Below, one piece after another: positions 34,776-46,284 of a DNA stretch of 64,000 bases (position 1 is its first letter; every line of letters begins with the position of its first letter). The notes beneath the pieces are model-generated. The model was not told the DNA's origin, did no database searches, and worked only from the letters and a program-made list of their open reading frames with translations. The translations under genes were made by a program, and so were the position numbers. Origin of the DNA: Hymenopus coronatus (taxonomy: Eukaryota > Arthropoda > Insecta > Mantodea > Hymenopodidae); the NCBI GenBank assembly GCA_030762935.1, contig CM060895.1, positions 28,014,501 to 28,078,500 of the forward strand. Direction: 5' to 3'.

Positions 34776-34790
34776 ATCGCAATGCTTCAT

Positions 34791-35130
34791 CCTTGTTTTC
34801 TATTTCTTCAAGAACTGATACAGTGTCAGTTAGCTCTACTGTTTAGTTTGAAAACGTTATACATTTTTATTCCTACTGCTCTTTCTCCTTGAGTTGTTAG
34901 TAGTATCTTTCTTTGATTTTAAGTTAAATTTTTTTGCAACTTTTCTTTTTCTGCTCAGCCTCAAATAGTTCTTGTTTATAGAGTGTAGAGATCAGAATTG
35001 TTGTTTTCCACTCCTTTTAGTATTTATTTTAGTTTTGCATTCACATGAGAGATTTTCATCAAAATTTTTGGAGACAAAACTGCCATTATAACCTTTATTA
35101 GATGATTTCTCAATGGAAATCAGTACCTTT
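34791..35130. other. Intron sequence, nothing recognised
   Basis: No clear signature. It may include further PLE2 5' sequence. Confidence 0.35.
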
Positions 35131-35132
35131 TT

Positions 35133-36008
35133 TACTTTTTACTTTCTGCATACACACTATGTACATAGTGTATAGAGAAAGTATTGCACTCCACCAAAAA
35201 TTCGTTACCGAGATTTCACCGGAAATATATGTTTTAGGGTCCCCAATATCCAAAAAAAGCATTTTCACAAAAAGGTCTCTGTGTGTGTGTGTCCGTGTGT
35301 CTGTGAACAGATAACTCAAAAACGAAAAGTCGGTAAAATACCAAACTTGGTATTTAAGTTTAGTATCTTCCAGGGATGCGACACGAAGATTTTGAGAAAA
35401 ATCCCCCCACCCCCAACTAACCTTTACATGGAACTTTTTTCGAAAATTTTGATTTTCTCAAAAATGGCTCTAACAATTTTGATTAAAATTTCGGATATTA
35501 AACATATTTACCTGACAAATGAAATGTATATCTTGAATTTTCTGGGAATAGACTCTGAAGAGTAGTTTATTCTGGATGAATTTTACTAAATTTTGAATGA
35601 CTGCTAAACTGTAAGAGATGGACAAAAACTTACTACACAAAAAAGGTAGAGCACTTTAAAACACACACTTTATGTTATATACATTTTTTTTGTGGAGTTT
35701 GTCGTTTTTGTGACATTCCTTATTTTTGGTCTCTGCTATGAAAAACGTATACTTTTCTCATACAGGAACTTGTCAACTCCTATCCATATAAACAAAGGAA
35801 CTTCATTGACATAGCAACCAGCTTTTGACTATCACTTTAACCTACAGTTGTCCCTTATTTCGCTTCTACTTACAAGGAAGCGAGTAATAAGACTATTTCT
35901 GCTAATTTTTTCTGATTAGCATAAAGTAAATAGAAGTATAAGCTTTTTAAGAATTATTTGTTGCAGGATATGGAGAAAGTCATGTGAATGGTACACATCA
36001 GATTTTTA
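35133..36008 (+). repeat. ACTTTCTC repeat, complete
   Basis: Starts TTTTTACTTTTTACTTTCTG with hairpin around ACTATGTACATAGT. Short TG tract (35279-35305) followed by GTCTGTGAACAGATAACTC; ends GAATGGTACACATCAGATTTTT. Confidence 0.88.
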
Positions 36009-38824
36009 TATATTATTTTCAAGATTACTGCAAGATTATGCTTTTGATGCCTTAAGGTAACCCATTTTGCCTTCCAAAACATTGTTTATAGCTTGTCACA
36101 TGCTGTTTTCATCCCATGACTGATGTTCAGATTTGCTTCTGTATTTCCCATGTTGATAAACAACCTGAAATATTTATCCATCATTACAGACACATAAGAA
36201 ATTTTAGTTGGATACAACAGCACATTATCATGTTTTGCCATTCCATCAGGTATCCTATTTTAACCATTAAAATATTGGAAAGCAAAACAATTAGTTACGC
36301 CAAAACCAACAAACCAAATATGCAAGCACTGACATAGAATTAAAGCATAATCATGTGGTACATACACTAAATATTACCCTTTTTTTTCTGTTGAAGCTTA
36401 CTTCTCTGCTAGAACTGCTTAAATCCAGTTGAAATAGTTTACTAAAATCAGTACATTTTATACTTTTTTTTAGCACAACACTGGTAAATATTATTCTTAA
36501 CCAACACAATATCGCTAACAACAGTCTTCTGTTCTATGAATGAAATAACTCTGCCAGTCGGCAGATGACAATCTTTTATAAAAAGTCACACATACTATTA
36601 TAGCATACTATCCTGTTTTATCCCACTCTCCCTTTAAATTTGTCATTTATAAAGATATACAAATGTATGCAAATTATTAGCAATTTTTTATTTTGTGTAT
36701 ATAAGTTTATTTCATTGTTATTCAATCCAGGTAATAATAAAATAATATTAACTTTCAGAATATTTCCCATTTTATCATTCTAGTACTGTAGCTTTTAATA
36801 AGGCAGAAATTCTAGCAGGTATGCCCTACACTGAACTCTTACACTTTTGCTAAATTTCTTCATTGGTGAAAACTTTTTACTTGTTTCTTTAGTGTACTCC
36901 ATTCTGTTATATTATCTGGGCTATTACCAGGCCACTTCATGGGAATGTGACTCATTACTTTTTCCTTTCTCTAATATGACATAGTAGGTAGAAAAAGTAT
37001 TTTCCTTTTCTACTTTAAATCTTTACTCAAATAGTTTAATAAGAATTTTTATTTCACATGCAAGTGAGATAAATAAAGCTAAATGACACTCAAATACTTA
37101 AAAATGGGTCACTGTGCATAATGGCATGATATTCCATACTACTTCCATGACACTGTGAGAAACAACTAAATGGTGGCAGCACTTTAATATACCTAGTATA
37201 AAGTATTGAAAAATTACAACTAATAACAATGTATATTTATACAAAATAACTTCTGAATGAAGAGGCTACACAATGTCCTTGAAAAAAAAAATATATATAT
37301 ATACACAAATATAAGGCTAAAACACTTGCATGCCAATTGGTGGTGTAGAAAATATTGAATTTAAATACCACCCTTTGAAATGTATACAACATTTTTTTGT
37401 GTTAGGTGGATCAAATAGAAGGGCTGAGTATAGTTTATAATGAAACACATGAAGAATTAATTATGAAACATGATTTGCAATGAATAAGAATTAAGCATGA
37501 TATAATATTGACTACAACAAAACACTCTTTGTATGTGTGTGTTCTTAAATTCAAAATTCAGTTTTTCAAGTGAGGTTTTGTAAATAAAAATATTAGCATC
37601 ATGTAAATGTTTATTTTTTATGCCTTTTTTTTTTTTGGTGACAATTTCATTTATTTATTTATTATCTGAACATAAGTCATAAGCCTAAATACAATCTCCA
37701 TTACAAAATATATTCACAATAATTTTATAAAGCTACCTCATGCATAAGTAACACACAAAACTTGAAAATGCAAATAAAAGTTACAGAGAAAGAGAAATAA
37801 AAGAAAAGGGAGAACAGAAAGGAATAGAAACAACAGGTTGGCATGCTACTTAATTATACAATTATTTCTACTTTCAATGCTTAAGCTACAAAAAATAATT
37901 ATTGACTATGGCATTTTTAAACTGAGTTTCAGACATGTTCAGAATATCTACATTGAAATAATGAAGTTTGTTATATAAGTTTATTAAGGGTCAGGTATGC
38001 AATAAATTCAAATCTTTTAAGAAATAAGAGGGCTATAGTGATCAGTGAGGGTCCATTTACTGTAATCCATGTAATTTGTCTTCGCCCATGTTGAGATTGC
38101 TTCCATCACCACAGGCAACTATGTAATGAGAATGAGGTTCTGGTGGGACCCCATATAGTCACATTATAAATGGGACGTAGGTTGCACATGATAGCAGAAG
38201 ATGTAACAGTTATAAATCATCATTAGGTTTCAAAGATTTTATTGCTTTCTATGTTCTCAAATGAATTACTGATTTATTTAATATGTTCTATTACACATTT
38301 TCCCCCTTAGGCTTCCAATACATTTTAATAAGTTTATTTTAAAAGGATGGAGACAGAGAAGGAGGGTATGTATAAAACAGGTATACATCTAATCACCTTA
38401 GTTTTACACACATAAAAGAAATAAAATGGAATTCATTATAAAGTGAAAGATACATTAATATTAGTGTATTTTAATTTATTTATTAATTTAAAAACATAGA
38501 TAGTTAGCACATGTAAGGGATGTATTCAGTTCCTTTTCTGACTTTCTTTAGTTGACAACACTGCAGAATGATAGGTAGCCCTCATTTGCCCATAAGGGGA
38601 AGGGGAAAAAAAAGGAAAGAATCAATGAAAGAAAATAGTAGATGTATTATTTGCAGATTAGCTATCTAAACGGTTAGAAAAAGTCATAGGATTGTTACAC
38701 ATCACATTTTTATCAAAAATTTATCACTGAAAAATGTTTGTTGTATATATAATAGTTTCTAAACAAAAAATAAAAATAGGTTGGAGTAAAATATTTAAAA
38801 ATGTGTTATTGTGTATCATTGCAG
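36009..38824. other. Intron sequence, largely unassigned
   Basis: About 2.8 kb before the exon at 38825. No coding signature was recognised. Around 37630-38230, TTATTTATTTATTATCTGAA followed by a less AT-rich stretch (ATGGGACGTAGGTTGCACATG) resembles the reversed 3' end of a LINE, but no protein motif supports this. Confidence 0.4.
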
Positions 38825-38948
38825 CCCCAAACTTATGCCTCGGGAGAAACTTGTGCATATTTATTATTCAGCTGTAAACTTTAGGGATGTCATGCTGAGT
38901 ACAGGGAAAATCTCTCCAGAATCTATTGGAACAACACGTCTTACTGAG
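38825..38948 (+). CDS. FASN: Fatty acid synthase, internal exon (enoyl reductase N-terminal part)
   Basis: Starts after CATTGCAG and ends ACTGAG before GTATGT, phase 0. It reads PKLMPREKLVHIYYSAVNFR then DVMLSTGKISPESI. The YYSxxNFRDVMLxTGKL motif is the hallmark of the animal FAS enoyl reductase, where this strand-helix lines the NADPH site. The first base completes the codon split from 31156. Confidence 0.9.
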
Positions 38949-39440
38949 GTATGTTAATACAGTTTGATATATTTTTTATTTCTTGAAATGAAACTTCAAC
39001 AATTGAAGGGGTCTGGGCAACATAGTGCTAACTGGGATCTGAATAATTATGTAATTACATGTATTTTGTTATTAATCTGAGTTACAGATTTGTTGAGTCT
39101 GTTGGATTGTTGGAGTTTCATGGCAATGAGAGCCTAAAAATGTAAACTTGAATGTACATATATTTACATATTTTGCTCTTAAGCATATGTTATCACATAT
39201 TTTACTTTTTAGTACATATGATTACATATTTATTCACTTTAAAACATACTTTTATGTGCTAGAAGCATGAACTGTTTTGCGGAATCTTATCGTCTTTTTG
39301 CAGGTTTGCCTGTCATGCAATGCACACATCGTTACTGTGTATCCAAACTTACCATCACAACAATGTATAAATTAGCTGGTCTGTGTTGATTGAACAGGAA
39401 CTTTGTCTCCTTTCACCAGTCTTGTTATTTTGTGGGGTCA
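38949..39440. other. Intron sequence before the hAT-like remnant
   Basis: No feature recognised apart from probable 5' non-coding sequence of the hAT-like element near its end. Confidence 0.35.
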
Positions 39441-39479
39441 CCTCAGCATTTAACTTCAAGTTAATTACTATTGTACTAA

Positions 39480-40487
39480 AAGATGCTGAAGGGGAAAATG
39501 TCTCTCTGTGTGAAGTTAAAGCATTACACAGAAGAAATTGACAGTTTTTGCACTGATGGAAAAGTACTGTTTGCCAAGTTTGTTAGAAGAATGTGCCTTG
39601 TTCTCATGTTTTCAAGTCTTGCAACACTTATCAACATCACAACATTGGGCTCATGCTTCAAAGATGATCTCAAATGTAGATGTTACTCACAGAGCTCAGA
39701 CACATCCTAGATCTCAAAAATCTCAGTGATCTGCACTGATATCTCTATCTGGAAATTAAAAAATTCAGTGCTATGTGTGTTTCTTGAAAAATACACAAAT
39801 GAAACTGTGCCTGTTGAACCTACAATCAGAAAAAAACTATGTATTTGAGTTATATATGGAAACAATTAACACAAATTGTCTGGAAATTGGCAACTGTCCC
39901 ATTTGGGTCTCAATTGATGAGACAGCTGATGTTCAGGAAAGACTTATTGGAAATGTGGTAGTGAGCATATTGAAAGATACTGAAGCAAATCAGTCTGTGT
40001 TGTTAACTTGTGAGGTGTTACCAAAATGCAGCCATCTAAATATTGGCAAATTATTTAATGATACAATTGTGATTTTGTTGCTCGATGTAGTGAAACACAT
40101 GCATCTTCCTTCTAGTGATGGATGTAATACCATACATGAGCAGAGCTGCCACAGCTTTGCAAGCTTTATATCCTAAAATGTTACATCTCACATGTCTTGT
40201 GCATGCATTCCATTTGATCTAAATTTCCTAATATTGACAAATTAATTTTGAATACAAAGAAAGTATTTTTAAAGGCTTACAACAGAGTATATGAATTCAA
40301 ATAACTGTTTCCTGAGCTTCCACTCCCTCCCCAACCAATTTTAATGAAGTGGGAAAGCTAGGTTGATACTGTAGGGTATTATGCAAAGAATTTTGATGCT
40401 GAGACTCCAGTATTTTGATGCCCAAGATGCAGTTCCCGTAGATACAGCAAAGCAGTCATTTAGTGATGCAAAGGTTAAACAAATTAT
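39480..40487 (+). pseudogene. hAT-type transposase remnant (CGGBP1/ZBED-like), left part
   Basis: Broken frames give HYTEEIDSFCTDGKVLF and a following C...C...H..H zinc-finger region in another frame (KNVPCSHVFKSCNTYQHH). 39775-40176 then gives CPIWVSIDETADVQERLIGN, with an IDETxDxxxRxIGNVVV pattern, found in hAT-like transposases with a CGGBP1-type N-terminus. Several frameshifts. The pogo element at 40489 interrupts it; the C-terminal part continues at 43366. Confidence 0.7.
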
Positions 40488-40674
40488 AGGGTAGACCGGG
40501 GGAATACCGACACTTTAACACATTTTTATTTTTGTAATTTTTGGTATGATAGTTACGTTCTGCATATTAGAGCACAAAATAATTTGGAATATAACCTATG
40601 CATTGCATATATAATGCTGATATATTACTATAAAGTTAAGTGTGTTTCTCACGTTTATTGTCATTGCTACTATG

Positions 40675-40757
40675 TGTCGGTATTGCCCCGCATACAGGGG
40701 CAACACCGACACCCTGTATGCGGGGCAATACCGACACCCTTGCCGGGCAATACCGAC
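40675..40757. repeat. Subterminal palindrome of the pogo element (left)
   Basis: TGTCGGTATTGCCCCGCATA... (25 bp, 40675-40699) is repeated as a perfect inverse at 40712-40736 with a 12-base spacer, followed by another CGGGCAATACCGACA. Each unit contains the terminal motif AATACCGACA. A likely set of transposase binding sites. Confidence 0.85.
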
Positions 40758-40974
40758 ATTGCCTGAAGATTGAGAAATGAGAAATGTTTAGAGTTGAACA
40801 TAAAATTTGTTTTATTAACACAACATCAAGTAATGCATTATACAAAGAATAGGAACAATATGAATAACTGAGCTGATTTGTGGTTTAAAATGTAAACATC
40901 ACAAATTCTCTAAGAGGAAAAACCTAATAACCCATACAACAAAAGTCATATGTATAATTCTTAGCAGTATCAGA

Positions 40975-42886
40975 TCAACTACATTCAGCATGGGCCCACC
41001 TGCCACAAACCACACATCTAAACCACAGCTCTGTTGCACCAAACTCACCACAAACTAAGCATACCTCTGAATCGTTTGCAAACAGATCAACATTGTTATC
41101 TGAATCACTATCGTCACATAACTCAGCTTCATCTACATCTTCTTCAGAAGTTTCTTCAAAAGATATTTGTCTGCGGCATGTTTTTTTCAGTTTCTTAGGT
41201 TTTAAAGTTGCATTTTTTTCACCCCTATTGGTTTCTTCGTTTTTTCCAATCTCGACCTTTTTGGAGTTCTTTTCTTTTTTAACTCTCTTAAGTTTGTTTG
41301 ATGAGGCTATCTTTGAGTTTTTTAATAGCTTCTCTAGTCTCAACTTCGCTTTTGCATCTTTTTGCGTCTTTTTCTTCTTTGTTTCTACCAGTGCAGCTTT
41401 CATAGGAGTAGCAGTCAAAATTACTGAGTGTTGTTTTTTGTTACCATTTGATTTGTGTTGACTTTGCTTTTCTGTTGATTGCAGAAGGGATATAGATTGA
41501 AGTTTTTCTTTAAACTTTTCAGCGCTAGGACCACATTCATCTGCGATTGTTGGCTTACAATTTCCAGAGTTGAGACTTTTCTCAGTAGTTTCTTTAGAAC
41601 TGGAGTGTCCAGAAGGCTGTGAGGTTTCAACATTTAGGCCTACAGACTCCCAAATGTCAGCATTACTACTAATGTCACCAATTTCATCAGTTATAATTTC
41701 CTGATCGATGATGATTGGAGGCTGAATCTGTCCTTCAGGAATAAAATCTTCTTTAGCAAATTTATCAGGGTTTAGTGGAAGAATTCCTGCCTTTCTGAAC
41801 CTGGAAACTCCTTTCTTCATTGTAGCTACTTTCGTGTAAGCTACATTAAAAATTTACGCTATATCATAGACGGTTATCCTTTGGAATCGGTTAGCCTTTA
41901 AAAACCTGTCACACTCTGTGTTAAATGCCTTCTTAAGAGGTCCATAAAAAGTCAGATGTGGTGGTATGGAAACGACATGTATGTGATTGGCTCTACAGAA
42001 CTCGTTACTGTCTAAGTGATATGGCTGCCATGATTGTCCATAATCAACAACACTGGGTCCTCCTCGGTAGGTTTAGTATTGTTCTTAAAATGTTTCAGCC
42101 AATCATTGAATAATTCTTCATTGGACCAACCGTTGTGGGAACACTTATAGACTGGTCCACCTCTTTCTAATAGAGGAGACATTCTCTTTCTTGGATAAAT
42201 GAAACTTGGTGGAATGTATGTTCCAGAAGAACTAAAAGCACACACTATAGTAATATTTCTCCCTCTTTCCCAACTTGTTACAGAGCCCACCTGTTTTTGA
42301 CCTTTTGCAGCTAGTATTTTGCCCGGTTTTGCACGGTTGATATACCTGTTTCATCCTTGTTAAACACTCTTGTAGCCAGAAAGGTGTGTTTTTCATATAC
42401 CTCTACCAAGTTGGAATAAAATAAATCTACTTCTGATTTATTGAACCCAATAACTCTATTCACACATGTTGCTGAGGGCTGCCTTAAGTTGATGGTAGGA
42501 TTTCTTTTCTTGAATCCTGCAATCCAATCCTCTCCAGCCATTCGTTTTTCTTTATTAAAACCGTGTTTTAATTGTAGCTGCTCTGCAAGATCATAAGCAA
42601 GTCAACGTAGCTCAATCAAAGTGATGCCATAGAACATGTTGGCTAATTGTTTAACATGATTAGCCAATACAGCTTCTTGGTCGGTTATGAACACAGATCT
42701 TCTCCCTAAGGCTGGTATTTTAGCAGAATTGGATTTTACACGGTCATGAAGGATGATTCTTGGGATATTTAATTCAGCTGCTACACTTTTTACAGATCTA
42801 CCACTTTGCACTAACTCAATTGCTTTTTTAAGGGTTTCCTGGCTCCATTTACCCCTCTCCATTGTCCTCTTTCTCGATCTAACCAT
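40975..42886 (-). pseudogene. pogo-type transposase, nearly full length, with PHD-like C-terminal finger
   Basis: About 630 codons. 42602-42886 is the helix-turn-helix DNA-binding domain (KKAIELVQSGRSVKSVAAEL). A TGA at about 42602 stands where copy 1 has CGA. 42311-42541 covers the second DNA-binding part and the first catalytic region ([10 protein letters not shown]). 42012-42290 has [15 protein letters not shown] and [10 protein letters not shown] (second D). A deletion near 41955 removes the HRLQPLD segment. 40975-41820 ends the core ([14 protein letters not shown]), then a lysine-rich linker, an acidic stretch (SEEDVDEAEL) and a C-terminal zinc finger, CLVCGEFGA...CVVCGRWAHAEC. Confidence 0.88.
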
Positions 42887-42938
42887 CTGAAAGGTGATAA
42901 AAGACTTTGGGAAACCGATTTGGAAATAAAAACAGATT

Positions 42939-42996
42939 GGGGTAATACCGACACCCTGTCGATATTTCCCCGTAGTGAAATGTCGGTATTACCCCG
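42939..42996. repeat. Subterminal palindrome of the pogo element (right)
   Basis: GGGGTAATACCGACAC and its inverse TGTCGGTATTACCCC lie 25 bases apart around CCTGTCGATATTTCCCCG. The same structure is at 1459-1516 in copy 1. Confidence 0.8.
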
Positions 42997-43365
42997 GAAA
43001 GACAATATGGCGAAAACAAAAATCTGGCGGGTAAATAGTACGTTAAGCTCTAACAATATATATACTAAAACGTTCGCAATTATGTGTAGTTTGTGGTGAT
43101 ATATTAGTTATACACATAAACAAAGCGGTTAAAAGCTTACCTCTCTTTCTCTGTAACCCTAAATTTACTTCAAAGTCAGTAGAAATTAACTTTTTTACAC
43201 CACGTGAAAACTAATGTGCTTCAAGAATAGCAATGCAGTGTGCACTAATTGTTGCGTTGTCCGCAACGTAGCAGCATTATCCAACTACGACTAGGGTTGA
43301 AAACTCGGCTACAACACGGGGTGTTGGTATTGTCCAGGATGTCGATTTTCCCCCAGTCTCCCCTA

Positions 43366-43660
43366 TTGCTTATGTCCAGTGTAATTTTTCACATTTATCT
43401 CTTGCCATTAAATCTTTGGGGACATCTTCTATGAAACTATCAGACAACCTTGCTGTTGTTCATTCTTTAGTCATATTTCTGGAAAGTGTGCAAGGACCAG
43501 TTGAAGCTGCAGCAAAGGATAAGCTCTCTCTCTCTTGCAGAAAACCCCAGGATTCAAGACAATCAGTGCTATTAACAGGGTGCCTAGAGAAGGTGGTACT
43601 AATGCCTTTGAAACTGATTACACTCCAGAAGATATAGGCAACACCCATTACTCATGTGAA
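43366..43660 (+). pseudogene. hAT-type transposase remnant, right part
   Basis: Reads IAYVQCNFSHLSLAIKSLGT then SSMKLSDNLAVVHSLVIFLE and GPVEAAAKDKL. This resembles the C-terminal segment of the same hAT-like protein as 39480-40487, so the pogo insertion split a single remnant. Confidence 0.65.
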
Positions 43661-43815
43661 GTTGTACATCATTTAGTTAGTACAAGGCCATCTTATTAGA
43701 TAACAGGAAAAGTTTTATGTGTCTGAAAATTTGAAACTTCAGTTTATACAGATCGTAATTGGAGGAATTAACACACAAACACACTTACCTACACACAAAT
43801 GCACTCAAGCATGCA

Positions 43816-43822
43816 CACGCAT

Positions 43823-43867
<45 letters not shown>
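43816..43867. repeat. (AC)n microsatellite
   Basis: About 22 AC units after GCATGCACACGCATGC. Confidence 0.95.
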
Positions 43868-43869
<2 letters not shown>

Positions 43870-44640
43870 GCAGATTATTTCCAGCATGAACTCATCTGGA
43901 GACTTAAGGGAAGATGTTAGTGCTGATGATCCAGATTATATTCAGTGTTGTGCAGGGAATTCATCAGATGAGGTAAGTGAGGGTTATAACTGTGTTGCTT
44001 TACCTAGAGTAATCCTGGTCAATATTTTTGAGTTTTATTGACTTTGACTTAATTATATGGAGAAATTTAGGTATTCCTATTAATAACACTCTTCATGCCT
44101 TAGTAGCCTTAGTCCCTCATCTTCCTGATTCTCTTTTCTGAATGAAAGTTTGGAGAGATCAGCAACTTCTACAAGTAGATCCCTCTTCTCATTTCCGCAG
44201 AAGATAACTGCATGGAAAAGGCAGAGGCATATGAAAACAAGGACAAAAAACTGTGCAGGCTTGTCAGCAATCTAATACCTCTACAGTGAAATCCGCAATA
44301 TCAGAATGTACTTATAGAATTTTACTGATAAAATACAAAGTTATATATACAAAGTCTAGGATTGTAAGTAAAGGAGAAATAAAGGAAGGGTATATAAATC
44401 AAATACAACTAAAGGGATTGTTCCATGGCAGGCTTTGGAAAAATTATATACATTTCTATTGAGATGCAGTGAAATAATGTTTCATGCTTTTTGGAATATG
44501 GCGGATTTCGATAAACAAAATTTCTATTTAATTTGCAGTATTGAATCTATACCTGTAAAAAGTAAGTGTCAAAAAGAAACAACCAGAGCAATCTAATCGT
44601 CCAACTGGCTTTGGTCATTATTGATGGACTTCAGAATTTG
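43870..44640. other. Intron sequence, nothing recognised
   Basis: Short frames (43799-44041, 44253-44462) show no family motif. The second half may be degraded PLE3 sequence. Confidence 0.35.
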
Positions 44641-44649
44641 TTTGCTGTG

Positions 44650-45260
44650 CTAATTATTTGGTTGAGAAGATGAGGTGTAGTACACCAGTAGCTTCTGACA
44701 ATGATCTTAGGGGAAAATACCAAGCCAAAATACCAGAACCTGTGACCAACCTCAGTTTAGAAAATTCATCTATCATCCTTGGGCACACAATAAACTTCAT
44801 AAAATCTTCAGGAATTGTAACATCATCTGCACATAAAAAACCGGGAATTTATGAAATTAAATGCTCAGATTGTAATCTAGTGTATATAGGAAGGACAAAG
44901 AGAAGTTTGGAGACCAGATTAAAGGAACACATGAGAAACCTAAAATACAAGCAAATAGAAGAATCAGCAGTTCCCTATCATTTTTGTACATCAGGACATG
45001 AAATCACACCAAATATAAAACTGTTAAAACCAAAACCAGCCTATAAACCCACAGAATTAGATGTCTAGGAGAAGATCTACTTCATGAAGAAAAAGAGCCA
45101 TATCATGAATTTTGATTTACCACCATACACCAACCTCTGAAAGTTCAGAGATCCAGCAACAGATGATACACCACCATCCCCATTGTTGATGCCAACGAAG
45201 AAAAATTTAGTCGGAATTAAGGGTTGAAAATGGGAACAATTGTTCCCGAAACTGGTCCCA
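44650..45260 (+). pseudogene. Penelope-like element fragment (PLE3), GIY-YIG end
   Basis: The frame 44658-45068 has KKPGIYEIKCSDCNLVYIGR and SLETRLKEHMRNLK, a GIY-YIG nuclease like that of PLE2. It ends early, followed in other frames by FDLPPYTNL and TPPSPLLMPTKKNLV. A stem (GGGAAC/GTTCCC) with following GAAAC at about 45230-45255 matches the corresponding place in PLE2. The RT part is absent. Confidence 0.78.
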
Positions 45261-45489
45261 GTAAGTAAAAGTTTATGTTACAAAAACCACCTCAAATTCT
45301 TTTATTTTTTATGTTATAGTTTATTTATGCTAAGCTATGTGCAGATGGGTATTACTGGTGTTCAGTCTTTACCAGTCAAACTCATGTTTTACAATGGTTC
45401 CTTAATTCTAGTGGGTTCTGTCATTTTATTTTGTTCTTCAACTATATTTACTGTCCATATCTATTTGTTTATTACTTTGTTTAAGAATT

Positions 45490-46080
45490 AACCTTTCTTC
45501 CTCCTATCTTTATGAAACAAATTATGGAAATATTTCTATCCATCCTAAGCTTTTAATATTATATGCTCTGCATCTTCAATTTTCACATCTAAGGACATTG
45601 TGTTTGTGGAATTCTCTCTCTTAGACCTTTTGGTCTTCATACTCCTGTTCTCACCCATGTAATGTCTTCTCGCTCGTCTTTGGTTGTCATGTCTATATCT
45701 TTCCCTTCTCCAAGAACCTTTCATCAGTAAATAGAAGACTAGCGATCTCTTTTTTGCTACCTCATTAACTATTATTTGTATCTCTATATTTTCAAATATC
45801 TCCTTGCCCACCTTCCAGAATTATTTCCATTATTTTCCCTTTTTCTCCATATCTCATGTAACCCATTCATTTCAAAGTTATTCCTAAGGCTATTTGCCCA
45901 TCCATTACTCTTTAAGCTTTTCTCTTGATACTCTACATGTTATAAGTATAGACTTACAACAAATCCTTCCTACTCCCAAATTTACAATTGGACTGTTATT
46001 TTACTTCAGGAAACTTTGGACTTATATAATGTTGGTATCCATGACTTGATTCATAAACAGGATACATGTTCATGTGGGAC
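45490..46080 (-). pseudogene. LINE-type 3' fragment (degraded)
   Basis: On the minus strand: GYMRYGEKGKIMEIIL, then 45545-45811 with RERYRHDNQRRARRHYMGE and KIEDAEHIILKA. An (E)DAEHIxLKC-type end and a basic region are typical of the tail of non-LTR ORF2 proteins. No catalytic motif, so the call is tentative. Confidence 0.45.
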
Positions 46081-46284
46081 AAAACTATTAAACAAAGAGG
46101 TAGTATAAAATTGCAATTTGTATTATTAAATAATAAAAGGTACAACACTCAAAGCCACAAGTTGGTTGTTTTCTCTGCGAATTGTGGCAGACAATAAAAA
46201 TTGGAATATGATGGGCCCTGGTGGAATTGCATAAGTAAGGATACTTCTAAAGAACCAGAACATTATTACTTTCATGACACATAC

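Larger units (their letters stand above)
32790..34790 (-). mobile_element. Penelope-like retroelement (PLE2) with inverted 5' part
   Basis: The minus strand from 34483 down to 32996 encodes RT and GIY-YIG endonuclease. The N-terminal RT segment lies on the plus strand at 34484-34775. The 3' non-coding end (about 32790-32995) is AT-rich. The element is little decayed. Confidence 0.85.
40489..43363 (-). mobile_element. pogo-type DNA transposon, copy 2 (complete, 2875 bp)
   Basis: Left end GGGTAGACCGGGGGAATACC at 40489, right end in complement GGGGAGACTGGGGGAAAATC at 43363: 24-bp imperfect inverted repeats. TA flanks both sides (40487-40488 and 43364-43365). It holds one transposase gene on the minus strand and palindromic subterminal repeats of the end motif. 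Confidence 0.95.

Noticed and set aside
43799..44041. Frame with an acidic stretch as the N-terminus of a transposase
   Set aside because: Begins in the AC microsatellite and the acidic segment is too short to assign.
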